Assembly (NCBI GenBank): GCA_023425025.1 | Contig: JAFADG010000027.1 | Location: forward strand, 62,001-126,000 | DNA: 64,000 nt | Direction of reading: 5' to 3' | Source of the DNA: Bacillota bacterium | GTDB lineage: Bacteria; Bacillota; Clostridia; Christensenellales; Aristaeellaceae | Shown here: in pieces, positions 17,478 to 25,413 of the stretch | Position numbering within the stretch: the stretch's first letter is position 1 | How the letters are laid out: each line of letters starts with the position of its first letter | Notes under the pieces: model-generated | What the model saw: the letters and a program-made list of their open reading frames with translations, nothing else | What the model was told of the DNA's origin: nothing | Databases searched by the model: none | Made by a program: the position numbers and the translations under genes

Positions 17478-18017
17478 ATGCAAAATCAAAAGGCACAGAG
17501 CGGGGAAATCGCTGCCTATACGCCCCCCGCGTGGGATCAGCTGCCTGATTTGGGCCTTTACATGGATCAGGTGATCACCTACATGGAGCGGCAGTTCAAA
17601 GTGCTGTATCCCAAGGCAGGCAGCCTTTTGACGCCTTCCATGATCAACAATTATGTCAAAAGCGGCCTGGTCAAGCGCCCGGCCGGGAAAAAATATGACC
17701 GGGAGCAGCTGGCGCAACTGATCATGCTCTGCATCTTAAAGCAGGTGGCCTCGATGGAGGAGATGAAGCAGCTGCTGACCCCGCCCGAGGGGAAGGATAC
17801 GGAGCAATTGTACGCAGCCTTCCGTGGCGCGCAGGTCCATGTGTATGAGGCTCTTTTGTCCCGCCCGCCGGAATCCACCGCCATGCAGTACGCCATTGAG
17901 GCCGCGGCCTTCCGCGGCCTGTGCGCTCAAAGGCTGGCGGAGGAGGTAAGGCCCGCGGCAAAGCCCGAACCCAAGAAGGAAAAGGGCCCGCAGCCGGCGG
18001 ATGCGCAGGCGCAATAA
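17478..18017 (+). CDS. DUF1836 protein (MerR-like DNA-binding fold)
   Basis: 179 residues. The central part (LTPSMINNYVKSGLVKRPAGKKYDREQLAQLIMLCILKQ, described in pieces: a helix-turn-helix around residues 50-70 and a following helix) has the DUF1836 pattern, which resembles the MerR winged-helix. The tail from about residue 155 is Lys/Glu/Pro-rich and probably disordered. The ATG at 17478 is preceded by GGAAAGGG; an in-frame ATG at 17445 overlaps the promoter and is rejected. A 52-bp gap separates it from the rRNA methyltransferase gene, which may be cotranscribed. Probably a small regulator; target unknown. Confidence 0.75.
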   Translation: MQNQKAQSGEIAAYTPPAWDQLPDLGLYMDQVITYMERQFKVLYPKAGSLLTPSMINNYVKSGLVKRPAGKKYDREQLAQLIMLCILKQVASMEEMKQLLTPPEGKDTEQLYAAFRGAQVHVYEALLSRPPESTAMQYAIEAAAFRGLCAQRLAEEVRPAAKPEPKKEKGPQPADAQAQ

Positions 18018-18069
18018 ACCGTCTCTATTCTCACGCCGCATAAACGGGCGGCCCAAAAGGAGCAGCCGG

Positions 18070-19422
18070 ATGCAGAAAAACCAGGTCATCGAAACTACAT
18101 GCCAGCGGCTTGGCGCGGATATGGAAGGCGTATGCTTTTATGATGGCATGGCGCTGTTCGTCCCTTACGCGCTGCCGGGGGAAGACATTTCCTGCCGCGT
18201 CTTAAAAACGCAAAAGCGCCATGCCTTTGGCAAGCTGCTGCAGATAAAGAATCCAAATCCCTCCCGCCAGGAGCCGCCCTGCCCCGTATATTACCGCTGC
18301 GGCGGCTGTGCGGCGCAGCATATGGCCTACGGGCAGACGCTGCATTTCAAGCGCTTGCAGGTGGAGGATTGCTTGAAGCATATCGGCGGGCTTGAAGTCC
18401 CCGTCCCCCCTGTGCTGGGTATGAAAGACCCCTGGCATTACCGCAACAAGACAGCGCTGCCGGTCGGCGGCGAAGCGGGCCGGCCAAAAATCGGCTTTTA
18501 CGCGCCTCGCAGCCATGACATCATCGATATCGCATCCTGCCCCGTTGCCAAACATGGCCTGAACGGCGTATTGCGGGCGGTCCGCCGCTGGATGGAAGCA
18601 AACCTCATCGCGCCCTATCAGGAAGAAAGCCATACGGGGCTGGTGCGCCATATCATGGCCCGGGAATCCCGCTTGGGGGAAGTGATGGCCGTCATCGTCA
18701 TCAACGGCCGGGAGCTGCCAAAGGAAAAGGAATTGCTGACGGAACTGAAAAAGGAAGTTCCCTCCCTGGCCTCGCTGTGCGTAAGCAGCCATACCGCCCG
18801 CAGCAATGTGATCCTGGGCGAGGGCTACAAAGTATTGTGGGGGCAGGAGCGGCTGAAGGATACGCTGTGCGGCCTGAGCTTTTTCCTCTCCCCTCTGTCC
18901 TTTTTTCAAATCAACCCGGAACAGACGGAAGTGCTGTATCAGACGGCTTTGGAGTTTGCCGGCCTTACCGGTCAGGAAACCGTTGCGGACCTCTATTGCG
19001 GCGCCGGCACCATCTCCCTGCTGCTGGCGTTAAAGGCCAAAAGGGTCATCGGCCTGGAGACGGTGGAAGCGGCGGTCCATGACGCAAGGGAAAACGCAAA
19101 GCTCAATGGCATAAGCAATGCGGAATTCCTGGCCGGTGAAGCCGAGCTGCTATTGCCGCGCCTGGTGGAAGAAGGTCTCAAACCCGACGTCATCGTGCTG
19201 GATCCGCCCAGAAAGGGTGTGGAGCCGGAGGTGATTGACGCCATCGCCAAGGCGGCGCCCCGCCGCGTGGTATACGTCAGCTGCAACCCGGCCACCCAGG
19301 CCAGGGATGCGGCCCTGCTTGCAAAAGCCGGCTATCACATTACCCGCTGCCAGCCGGTGGACATGTTCTGCTGGACCCACGGCGTCGAAAATGTATTGGC
19401 CTTTGAACCCCAAAATGGATAA
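18070..19422 (+). CDS. 23S rRNA (uracil-C5)-methyltransferase, RumA/RlmD family
   Basis: 450 residues. It has an N-terminal TRAM/OB domain (residues 1-65), an iron-sulfur motif CPVYYRCGGC (Cys-x5-Cys-x2-Cys) with a distant fourth Cys in IASCPVAKH, and a C-terminal SAM-binding methyltransferase with FFQINPEQTEVLY, DLYCGAGTISLLLALKAK and DPPRKG. The Cys in VSCNPAT is the nucleophile that attacks C6 of uracil. The family makes m5U in 23S rRNA (or tRNA); which position cannot be decided here. The start at 18070 is chosen for the AAGGAG in front; the frame opens 69 bp earlier within the previous gene. Confidence 0.93.
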   Translation: MQKNQVIETTCQRLGADMEGVCFYDGMALFVPYALPGEDISCRVLKTQKRHAFGKLLQIKNPNPSRQEPPCPVYYRCGGCAAQHMAYGQTLHFKRLQVEDCLKHIGGLEVPVPPVLGMKDPWHYRNKTALPVGGEAGRPKIGFYAPRSHDIIDIASCPVAKHGLNGVLRAVRRWMEANLIAPYQEESHTGLVRHIMARESRLGEVMAVIVINGRELPKEKELLTELKKEVPSLASLCVSSHTARSNVILGEGYKVLWGQERLKDTLCGLSFFLSPLSFFQINPEQTEVLYQTALEFAGLTGQETVADLYCGAGTISLLLALKAKRVIGLETVEAAVHDARENAKLNGISNAEFLAGEAELLLPRLVEEGLKPDVIVLDPPRKGVEPEVIDAIAKAAPRRVVYVSCNPATQARDAALLAKAGYHITRCQPVDMFCWTHGVENVLAFEPQNG

Positions 19423-19476
19423 ACAGCCGCCCCTCATTCGTTTCCTTTTTACATGCGTGCCCCTTATTTCCCACGA

Positions 19477-19505
19477 TTGCAATTTCCCTTGGAGACGGTT
19501 ATAAT
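19477..19505 (+). promoter_or_regulatory. Promoter of the LCP gene
   Basis: TTGCAA (19477-19482), 17 bp, TATAAT (19500-19505). Confidence 0.75.
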
Positions 19506-19557
19506 GAGCCGGGTATGCAAAAGTATCGTCCACCCCGCCGGTGAGGAGGAATAACGC

Positions 19558-20742
19558 TTGAAGAGCAACTTGAGAAAACGCCTGATCAGTTTGTTTTGCG
19601 CTGTCGTACTGCTGGTATGCATGCTGCCTGCCGCCCTTTCTGAAGAGGATCCGGAGGTCTCCTTTTTTGGGGATGAAATCAAAAAGGAACTGGACCCGCA
19701 AGACCTTGAGCAATGGGAGCAGTGGGAGCAGGAAGATTCCACCGTCACCTGGGAAGATGACGAGGCCGCGATTCCGCTGGACGAATTGGACGCCGAGCAC
19801 GCGCAGCTGTTTTCCGAGCTGGGCGAGGGCGAAATCGCCGATATCGATCTGAGCGAGCTGGAGGCCAACCCCGACCTGCCGGAGGATGTCGTCAACATCC
19901 TGCTGCTGGGCGTTGATTCCCGCACCGACGTCACCGATACGGGCCTTTCCGACGTGGTCATGATCCTGTCCATCAACAAGACGACAGGGGCCATCAAGCT
20001 GTCCTCCATCGCCAGGGATACGGCCGTCACCGTGCCCGGCTACAAAAATGCCTACCGCATCAACGTGGCGTACAAATTCGGCTCCACAAAAGGTGAAAAC
20101 GGCGGCCCGAAGCTGGCCATGCGCACCGTCAACCGCAACTTTCAAATGAATGCGGAACGGTTTGTGGCCATCAACTTCTTTGGCCTGGCCGCCATCATCG
20201 ACAGCCTGGGCGGCGTGGATATCGAATTGACAAAGGCCGAAGCCAACCGCATCAACTACGAGCTGCGCAAGGAGCCCCTGGACGACGTGAAGCGCACGAA
20301 GGTCGAAGGCGTTGCCGGCATGCACCATCTGGATGGCATGCAGGCCGTGACGTTTGCCCGCATCCGCGGCATCGACAACGACTTCATGCGTACCGCCCGC
20401 CAGCGCAAGCTGCTGGAAGTGCTTTTAAGCACGGTCATGCACAACATGGACCTGAACAAGATGATGGACCTGATGAGCGCCGTGCTGCCCTACGTATACA
20501 CCAATGTCAGCGCCGGCGAAATGCTGGAGCTGGGCGCCGGCGTTTTGCAGTCGGGCATCGCCGATAGGGCCGCCTCCGGTGCGGCGCTGCTGGAGCAGCA
20601 CCGGGTGCCCATGGACAAAACCTTTGGCTACAAGGATATCAACGGCGCCAGCCTGGTGTACATGAACGGCAAAAACCTCAAAACCAATATTGAGGCGCTG
20701 CACGAGTTCATTTACGGGCAGAGCTATTACAAAGAGAATTGA
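19558..20742 (+). CDS. LytR-CpsA-Psr (LCP) family cell-wall glycopolymer ligase
   Basis: 394 residues. An N-terminal membrane anchor or signal segment (KRLISLFCAVVLLVCMLPAAL) is followed by about 90 residues rich in Glu and Asp, then the LCP catalytic domain: ILLLGVDSRTDVTDTGLSDVVMI, SIARDTAVTV (Arg of the pyrophosphate site) and FARIRGIDNDFMRTARQR. LCP enzymes transfer teichoic acid or capsule precursors from undecaprenyl pyrophosphate to peptidoglycan. It starts at TTG (19558) after a perfect GAGGAGGA. The acidic stretch between anchor and domain is longer than usual. It ends in a strong terminator shared with the sigma-factor gene. Confidence 0.92.
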   Translation: MKSNLRKRLISLFCAVVLLVCMLPAALSEEDPEVSFFGDEIKKELDPQDLEQWEQWEQEDSTVTWEDDEAAIPLDELDAEHAQLFSELGEGEIADIDLSELEANPDLPEDVVNILLLGVDSRTDVTDTGLSDVVMILSINKTTGAIKLSSIARDTAVTVPGYKNAYRINVAYKFGSTKGENGGPKLAMRTVNRNFQMNAERFVAINFFGLAAIIDSLGGVDIELTKAEANRINYELRKEPLDDVKRTKVEGVAGMHHLDGMQAVTFARIRGIDNDFMRTARQRKLLEVLLSTVMHNMDLNKMMDLMSAVLPYVYTNVSAGEMLELGAGVLQSGIADRAASGAALLEQHRVPMDKTFGYKDINGASLVYMNGKNLKTNIEALHEFIYGQSYYKEN

Positions 20743-20799
20743 TTTTATGCCCCTCGCATGTAAAAGCGCCGCCTTCGGGCAGGGATGCGATACATCAGC

Positions 20800-20837
20800 A
20801 AAAAATCACGCTCCGGGCAGCCGGGGCGTGATTTTTG
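20800..20837. terminator. Bidirectional terminator
   Basis: TCACGCTCCGG and CCGGGGCGTGA form a stem with loop GCAG, flanked by an A-run and a T-run. Serves the LCP gene and the convergent sigma-factor gene. Confidence 0.9.
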
Positions 20838-20857
20838 CTTCCCATTGAGTTTATTCT

Positions 20858-22396
20858 CTATTTCACCAGCATGATCTGATCCGTGAAATATTCTCCCGCC
20901 GGCCTGAATAGCACGCCTTCCTCCTCCAGCTTCCTGCAGACAAGCGTTATCAAAGCGCTCCACTGCGCGCCGAATACGCCGCCAATCTGACTGTGAAGCC
21001 GCCTGGGGGTATGCGCCTGATAGAGCTTGTACAGTTCGCCAACAGGGCCAAGGAGGTCAATACGCCCTGCGATTTCCGCAAGGACCGCGTCAAACGCCTG
21101 CGCCTGTTCTTTTGTGAATACCGGTACCGTCCATTTGTATCCGTCAGCGGTCTTTTCGATGTGGCCCAGCTTGATTCCCTCCGCTATCAGCATTTCGTCG
21201 AGCTTGTTCGGATCCGTCTCGCCGACCGATTCCAGCCTGCAATGGTATTTGCCGATCTCTTCGGACAAATACCTGGTCGTCCAGTAGTACGTAAAATGGC
21301 CTTTTACATAATACCTGTTGCAGCCCGTAAGCAGCTGCGATATCTGCGCGTCGCATTCGTCGATCATGAACCAGCCCGTGCTTCCGTCCATCCTCAGCCG
21401 AAAAGCGCCCCGGGCGGCGGGGCCGTGCTTCTCTCTTGCGATATCGGAAGCCTTGCGCAGAAGCATCGGTATATACAGCCACCATAGGTTTTCCTTCGGT
21501 TTGCCGTTGCCCTCAAACCCCGTGGCCCTGAGCCGGCCGTCATATTCCGCCAGCAGGCCCGCGACGGCCGGCGCCAGCTTTTCCGCTTCCTTGGACAGCA
21601 GCTCAACCGCCCTGCTTTGAAACGCTCTTGTATGAAGTATGAAATTCGTCAGGTATTTTCCGCCCAGATGGATAAGTGCCTCTCCGCCAAGAAGGTTCGG
21701 CAGCTCATCCTCGATGTATACGCAGGGAATCCCCGTCGCTTTGGATATTTCCTCAATACCTGCAGGCGCATCATAGCACGCTTTGGTGATCGCTCTTGGC
21801 ACTTGCCGGTTCAGGTACCTAGACGGATTCATGCTCCCATTCCCGCTGATGCTCCAATCGATCTTCTCATAGATGCCCTTTTCTGTCATTGCCGTTTGCC
21901 ACCTTTCCTTGAGCTTTCGTTTTCCCGCTTTCAGCCTTAAGCCTACGGCATTCATTGTAATTCCGTGCTTCCTGGCAATTTGGGAGTAAGTGAGCTCATG
22001 GATATAGTAATCGATCAACACTTCACGGTGCTGCTTCGCTATGCTTCTGACAGCTTTTGATATGGCCGCCAGATCTTCGCTTTTGTCTTCCGCAATTTCA
22101 ACGGCAATATCTTCAAATGAGCCGCCATCCTCAAACGATACGAACCGCACCTGTTCCTTTGAAACGAATCGCGCATATCTGTTCCGCGCGATCCGCCATA
22201 TCCACGCGTGTATGTTTTTGATCTCATATTTCCCAAGACCTGCAACAAGCTCCGTAAGGATATCCTGAGACAGCTCCTCCGCCGCGTCAAGTGATCCAAG
22301 CCGCTTCATGCAGAAGGCAAAGACTCTGTCCGCATAGGCAAGAATGATCTCCTTATCCGTTGCTTTCACCTCCCTTTTGCTGATTTGCGGGTCCAT
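20858..22396 (-). CDS. Sigma-70 family (ECF-like) sigma factor with long C-terminal extension
   Basis: Up to 512 residues. Residues about 14-85 are sigma region 2 (LAYADRVFAFCMKRLGSLDAAEELSQDILTEL, IHAWIWRIARNRY) and about 110-165 region 4 (YSQIARKHGITMNAVGLRLKAGKRKLKE). ECF sigmas normally end near residue 190; here about 340 more residues follow. That part starts with a winged-helix-like block (AGIEEISKATGIPCVYIEDELPNLLGGEALIHLGGKYLTNFI, about 205-250), continues with an unassigned alpha/beta region and ends with a second possible winged helix (LVCRKLEEEGVLFRPAGEY). No anti-sigma gene is adjacent, so the extension may be the sensor. The ATG at 22396 lacks a Shine-Dalgarno site; a perfect one points to an in-frame ACG at 22360. 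Confidence 0.88.
   Translation of the reverse strand: MDPQISKREVKATDKEIILAYADRVFAFCMKRLGSLDAAEELSQDILTELVAGLGKYEIKNIHAWIWRIARNRYARFVSKEQVRFVSFEDGGSFEDIAVEIAEDKSEDLAAISKAVRSIAKQHREVLIDYYIHELTYSQIARKHGITMNAVGLRLKAGKRKLKERWQTAMTEKGIYEKIDWSISGNGSMNPSRYLNRQVPRAITKACYDAPAGIEEISKATGIPCVYIEDELPNLLGGEALIHLGGKYLTNFILHTRAFQSRAVELLSKEAEKLAPAVAGLLAEYDGRLRATGFEGNGKPKENLWWLYIPMLLRKASDIAREKHGPAARGAFRLRMDGSTGWFMIDECDAQISQLLTGCNRYYVKGHFTYYWTTRYLSEEIGKYHCRLESVGETDPNKLDEMLIAEGIKLGHIEKTADGYKWTVPVFTKEQAQAFDAVLAEIAGRIDLLGPVGELYKLYQAHTPRRLHSQIGGVFGAQWSALITLVCRKLEEEGVLFRPAGEYFTDQIMLVK
22366..22376 (-). promoter_or_regulatory. Strong Shine-Dalgarno site pointing at a non-canonical start
   Basis: Read on the minus strand, AAGGGAGGTGA ends 5 nt before an in-frame ACG (22360-22358), with 8 nt between GGAGG and ACG. 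Starting there gives M-DKEIILAYADRV, the usual beginning of ECF sigma factors. No ATG, GTG or TTG follows at a suitable distance. Confidence 0.5.
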
Positions 22397-22523
22397 ACAT
22401 ATAGTGTTGGCAAACGACGGTTTATTTCCGATATCTTATAATAAACGTGCCCGAAGGGCAAGCTCAAAGCGCCGGCAAGCCGCATTCGTGTCCAACCCGG
22501 CTGTGGGCAGCTGTACATTGCGT

Positions 22524-22552
22524 TTGACAATATTTTCCCACAGCACTATAAT
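22524..22552 (+). promoter_or_regulatory. Perfect-consensus sigma-A promoter P1
   Basis: TTGACA (22524-22529), 17 bp, TATAAT (22547-22552). It lies about 260 bp before xpaC. A small hairpin GATGCC/GGCATC (22558-22576) begins at the expected +1, and no ORF follows closely. Confidence 0.8.
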
Positions 22553-22607
22553 GAACTGATGCCCTGTAAAGGCATCCTTCTAGCGGCTGCTTCGAAAAAC
22601 CCTTGTC

Positions 22608-22640
22608 TCTCATGGAATTCTCATGGTTTTCTCATGCCCT
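22608..22640 (+). repeat. Three direct repeats with 11-bp period
   Basis: TCTCATGG-AAT, TCTCATGG-TTT, TCTCATG-CCC start at 22608, 22619 and 22630. They end 4 bp before the -35 of promoter P2. Exact helical-turn spacing upstream of a promoter is the pattern of OmpR/PhoB-type activator sites. Confidence 0.6.
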
Positions 22641-22644
22641 TTTC

Positions 22645-22673
22645 TTTGCACGCGCATCCCATTGTGTTATAAT
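22645..22673 (+). promoter_or_regulatory. Promoter P2 of the xpaC-telA-lemA-TPM operon
   Basis: TTTGCA (22645-22650), 17 bp, TATAAT (22668-22673), about 140 bp before xpaC. The weak -35 fits activator dependence. Confidence 0.6.
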
Positions 22674-22813
22674 TATAACTGCTTTTCAGGGGCTTAGCGC
22701 CCGCTATGCATGCTTGATGCACGATAATGCGGTATTGCGCGGCTGAGGCTTTACCGGAAAGCGAAATTCCGATACGATATCGCATGTGAACATCACCGGA
22801 TGGAGGATCATTC

Positions 22814-23539
22814 ATGGCAAACAAGCAGCCTTCCCCCCGCGGGGCAAAAAACAGGAAAGGCGCCGGCGCCGGCATACTGGCCTTTGGCATCGTCTTTGCG
22901 CTCTATGCCTGGCTGTTCCCCTTGTACAAGGTATGGCATTATGTTCTGGCGGCCGCCGTTTCGCTGCTGGTTGGCCGAGTGATCGGCATCATGGGCTCCG
23001 GTTTGGATTTGGGCTCCAACAAGCAGGCAAAGAAAGAAGAAATCCTGCCTGAAACAGGCGATCCCGCCGCGGACGAGGTCATCAAAAAAGGCGCGGAAAT
23101 GATGGCGCAGATCAGGGAAGAAAACGACCTGATCCCCGATCCGGCGCTGTCCCAGCAGATGGACGACCTGGAGCGGCTGTGCGGGCAGATTTTCCGAACC
23201 GTGGCCGAAAAGCCCCGCAAAGCGCCGCAGATCCGCAGGTTTATGGAATATTATCTGCCCACCACCTTGAAAATGCTCAAGAGCTACCGGGTTATGGACC
23301 AGCGGGAGGTTACGGGGCAGAACGCGCAAGAGGCCCGCAGCCGCATTGTAAAGGCCATGGGCGTGGTGCTGGCCGCCTGCCAGAGGCAGCTGGAAACCCT
23401 GTATCATGACGATATGCTGGACGTTACCACCGATATCGACGTGCTGGAGCAGATGCTCAAGCGCGACGGCCTGATCGACAGCGATCTGCACACCATTGAA
23501 AAAGCCACCATCGAGGCACCGGAAAAACAACCCGAATAA
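22814..23539 (+). CDS. XpaC-like membrane protein (5-bromo-4-chloroindolyl phosphate hydrolysis family)
   Basis: 241 residues. Two adjacent membrane segments near the N-terminus (AGILAFGIVFALYAWLF and VWHYVLAAAVSLLVGRVIGI) are followed by a helical cytoplasmic domain of about 170 residues (for example FMEYYLPTTLKMLKSYRVM), the XpaC family pattern. XpaC is regularly encoded next to TelA, as here; despite the family name, its enzymatic role is not established, and a partner function for TelA in envelope or toxic-anion stress is inferred. The ATG at 22814 follows GGAGG. It is the first gene of a four-gene operon, 13 bp before telA. Confidence 0.88.
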   Translation: MANKQPSPRGAKNRKGAGAGILAFGIVFALYAWLFPLYKVWHYVLAAAVSLLVGRVIGIMGSGLDLGSNKQAKKEEILPETGDPAADEVIKKGAEMMAQIREENDLIPDPALSQQMDDLERLCGQIFRTVAEKPRKAPQIRRFMEYYLPTTLKMLKSYRVMDQREVTGQNAQEARSRIVKAMGVVLAACQRQLETLYHDDMLDVTTDIDVLEQMLKRDGLIDSDLHTIEKATIEAPEKQPE

Positions 23540-23552
23540 GGAGGAAGCCAAC

Positions 23553-24728
23553 ATGAACAGCGAGCAGCAATCCGTCCCCGTCCTCACCGTTACGCCGGAC
23601 GTAACCTTAAAAGACAAGAAAGTGCTGGAGGAAACCATTGCCGCTACCCAGGTGTTGGCAGCTCCCAAAGCGCCCGAGGTGGTGGTCACCGGCATCGATG
23701 ATTCCATGCTCAGCCCAACGGAAAAGAAGAGCATTGAGGATTTTATCGGCAGGCTGAATTTAAGCGATCCCGACCATGTACTGCTGTTTGGCGCCGATGC
23801 CCAGAAAAAAATCGCCGATTTCTCCGACAAGGCTTTGGAATATGTTAAAAGCAGCGAGACCGGCGAAGTGGGCGATATGCTGGTGGGCCTTGTGGCGGAG
23901 CTCAAAGGCTTTGAGTCCGATGCCGAGGAGCCCAAGGGCATCAAAAAGCTCTTCAAAAGCGCCGGCCGCCATATTGAAATGCTCAAGGCCAGGTATGAAA
24001 AGGTGGGCGTCAATGTGGAGTCCATCGCCGGCAGCCTGGAAAAATACCAGGTGCAGCTATTGAAGGATGTTTCCATGTTCAACCACCTGTATGATCAGAA
24101 CACCCTGTACTTCAAGGAGCTGACCATGTACATTCTGGCCGGTGATGAAAAGCTGCGCGTGGTGCGGGAAACCGAGCTCAAGGAACTGATGGACAAGGCC
24201 GCCCGGACAGGCGACGCCATGGATGCGCAAAAGGCCAACGACCTGTCCGCCATGTGCGACCGGTTTGAAAAGAAGCTCCACGATTTGAAGCTCACCCGGC
24301 AGGTGGCGCTGCAAATGGCCCCCCAAATCCGCTTGCTGCAGAACAACGACAGCCTGCTGGTGGAGCGCATCCAAAGCACGCTGAGCAACACCCTGCCCCT
24401 GTGGAAGAGCCAGATGGTATTGGCGCTGGGCCTGTTCCACAGCCAGTCCGCCCTAAAGGCCCAGACGGCCGTCACCAACATGACCAACGAACTGCTCAAA
24501 AAGAACGCCGAAACCTTAAAGATGGGCACCATTGAAACCGCCAGGGAAGCCGAGCGCGGTATCATTGACATCGAGACCCTGGTGCAGACCAATCAATCCC
24601 TCATCGACACCATCAACGAAGTGGTGCGCATCCAGTCCGAAGGCCATCAAAAGCGCCTGAGCGCGGAAGCCACCCTGTACAAGATGGAAGGCGAATTGAA
24701 GCGCAAGCTGCTGGAACTCAAGCGTTAA
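23553..24728 (+). CDS. TelA-family toxic anion resistance protein
   Basis: 391 residues, mostly long helices, matching the TelA/KlaA family (for example YEKVGVNVESIAGSLEKYQVQLLKDVSMFNHLYDQNTLYFKELTMYI, a signature region at about 145-195, and the C-terminal IDTINEVVRIQSEGHQKR). The family is linked to tellurite and to cell-envelope antimicrobial resistance. No membrane segment, so cytoplasmic; XpaC may tether it to the membrane. The start at 23553 is chosen for AAGGAGG; an earlier in-frame codon at 23496 lies within xpaC. Part of the xpaC-telA-lemA-TPM operon. Confidence 0.92.
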   Translation: MNSEQQSVPVLTVTPDVTLKDKKVLEETIAATQVLAAPKAPEVVVTGIDDSMLSPTEKKSIEDFIGRLNLSDPDHVLLFGADAQKKIADFSDKALEYVKSSETGEVGDMLVGLVAELKGFESDAEEPKGIKKLFKSAGRHIEMLKARYEKVGVNVESIAGSLEKYQVQLLKDVSMFNHLYDQNTLYFKELTMYILAGDEKLRVVRETELKELMDKAARTGDAMDAQKANDLSAMCDRFEKKLHDLKLTRQVALQMAPQIRLLQNNDSLLVERIQSTLSNTLPLWKSQMVLALGLFHSQSALKAQTAVTNMTNELLKKNAETLKMGTIETAREAERGIIDIETLVQTNQSLIDTINEVVRIQSEGHQKRLSAEATLYKMEGELKRKLLELKR

Positions 24729-24831
24729 CGCGCATTGCGGTCAGCATTTGGGGGCTGTGCTCCAATGGTCCTGGCAGGGCGCGGCGCACAGCCTTTGGTT
24801 TACTTTTGCGAAAATGGCTGGAGGAAGGAAC

Positions 24832-25383
24832 ATGAAAAACACCGGGCGGACATTTTTCTGCCTGCTGGTCGCGGTTGTCCTGGTGCTGGGCAGCGTGGCC
24901 TTTGGCGCCAGCAAGGGCTGGAAAAAAGAAGCACAGGAACTGGATGCGATGTATGTCCGGGAAAACGGGCTGAAAGCCCTGCTGGAGCTAAGAGCTGCCG
25001 ATGCCGGCAACCTGCTGGTGGTGGCCCGCCGGCATCTTACCCGGCAGGATCAGCGGATTCTGGATGTGGAAGCTGCCCGGAAAGTGCTCCTGGGCAATGT
25101 GCCGCTGCCGGAAAAATATGCCGCCAACCAGGCGCTGACCGGCGCGGTGGAAGTCTTGTCCAATGCGCTGGAGGCCGAACCCTCGTTAAAGGCTGACGCC
25201 AAGGACTGGAACTACGTCGTATCGCTGACGAAGGCGTTGGAAGTTTATGCCGACAATGATGCCGTCGCCGCCTACAACGAGGCCGTTTCTTCCTACAATC
25301 AGCGCATGTCCGGCAGCATCAGCGGCTGGATCGCCAGCCAGCTGATGGGCGTTTCCGCAGCCCAGCCGTTTGCCAAGCCTTAA
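24832..25383 (+). CDS. LemA-like secreted protein
   Basis: 183 residues. It has an uncleaved or cleaved N-terminal segment (FFCLLVAVVLVLGSVAFG), then a helical bundle. The C-terminal motif AYNEAVSSYNQRMSGSISGWIASQLMGV resembles the LemA signature YN-x3-YN with a following hydrophobic helix, although similarity is modest. LemA proteins sit outside the membrane with the N-terminus anchored and often pair with TPM-domain proteins, which is the next gene here. The ATG at 24832 is preceded by GGAGGAAGG. Function of the family is not known. Confidence 0.72.
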   Translation: MKNTGRTFFCLLVAVVLVLGSVAFGASKGWKKEAQELDAMYVRENGLKALLELRAADAGNLLVVARRHLTRQDQRILDVEAARKVLLGNVPLPEKYAANQALTGAVEVLSNALEAEPSLKADAKDWNYVVSLTKALEVYADNDAVAAYNEAVSSYNQRMSGSISGWIASQLMGVSAAQPFAKP

Positions 25384-25413
25384 CTCGCCGTCTTTACAAA
25401 AAGGAGAATTGCT

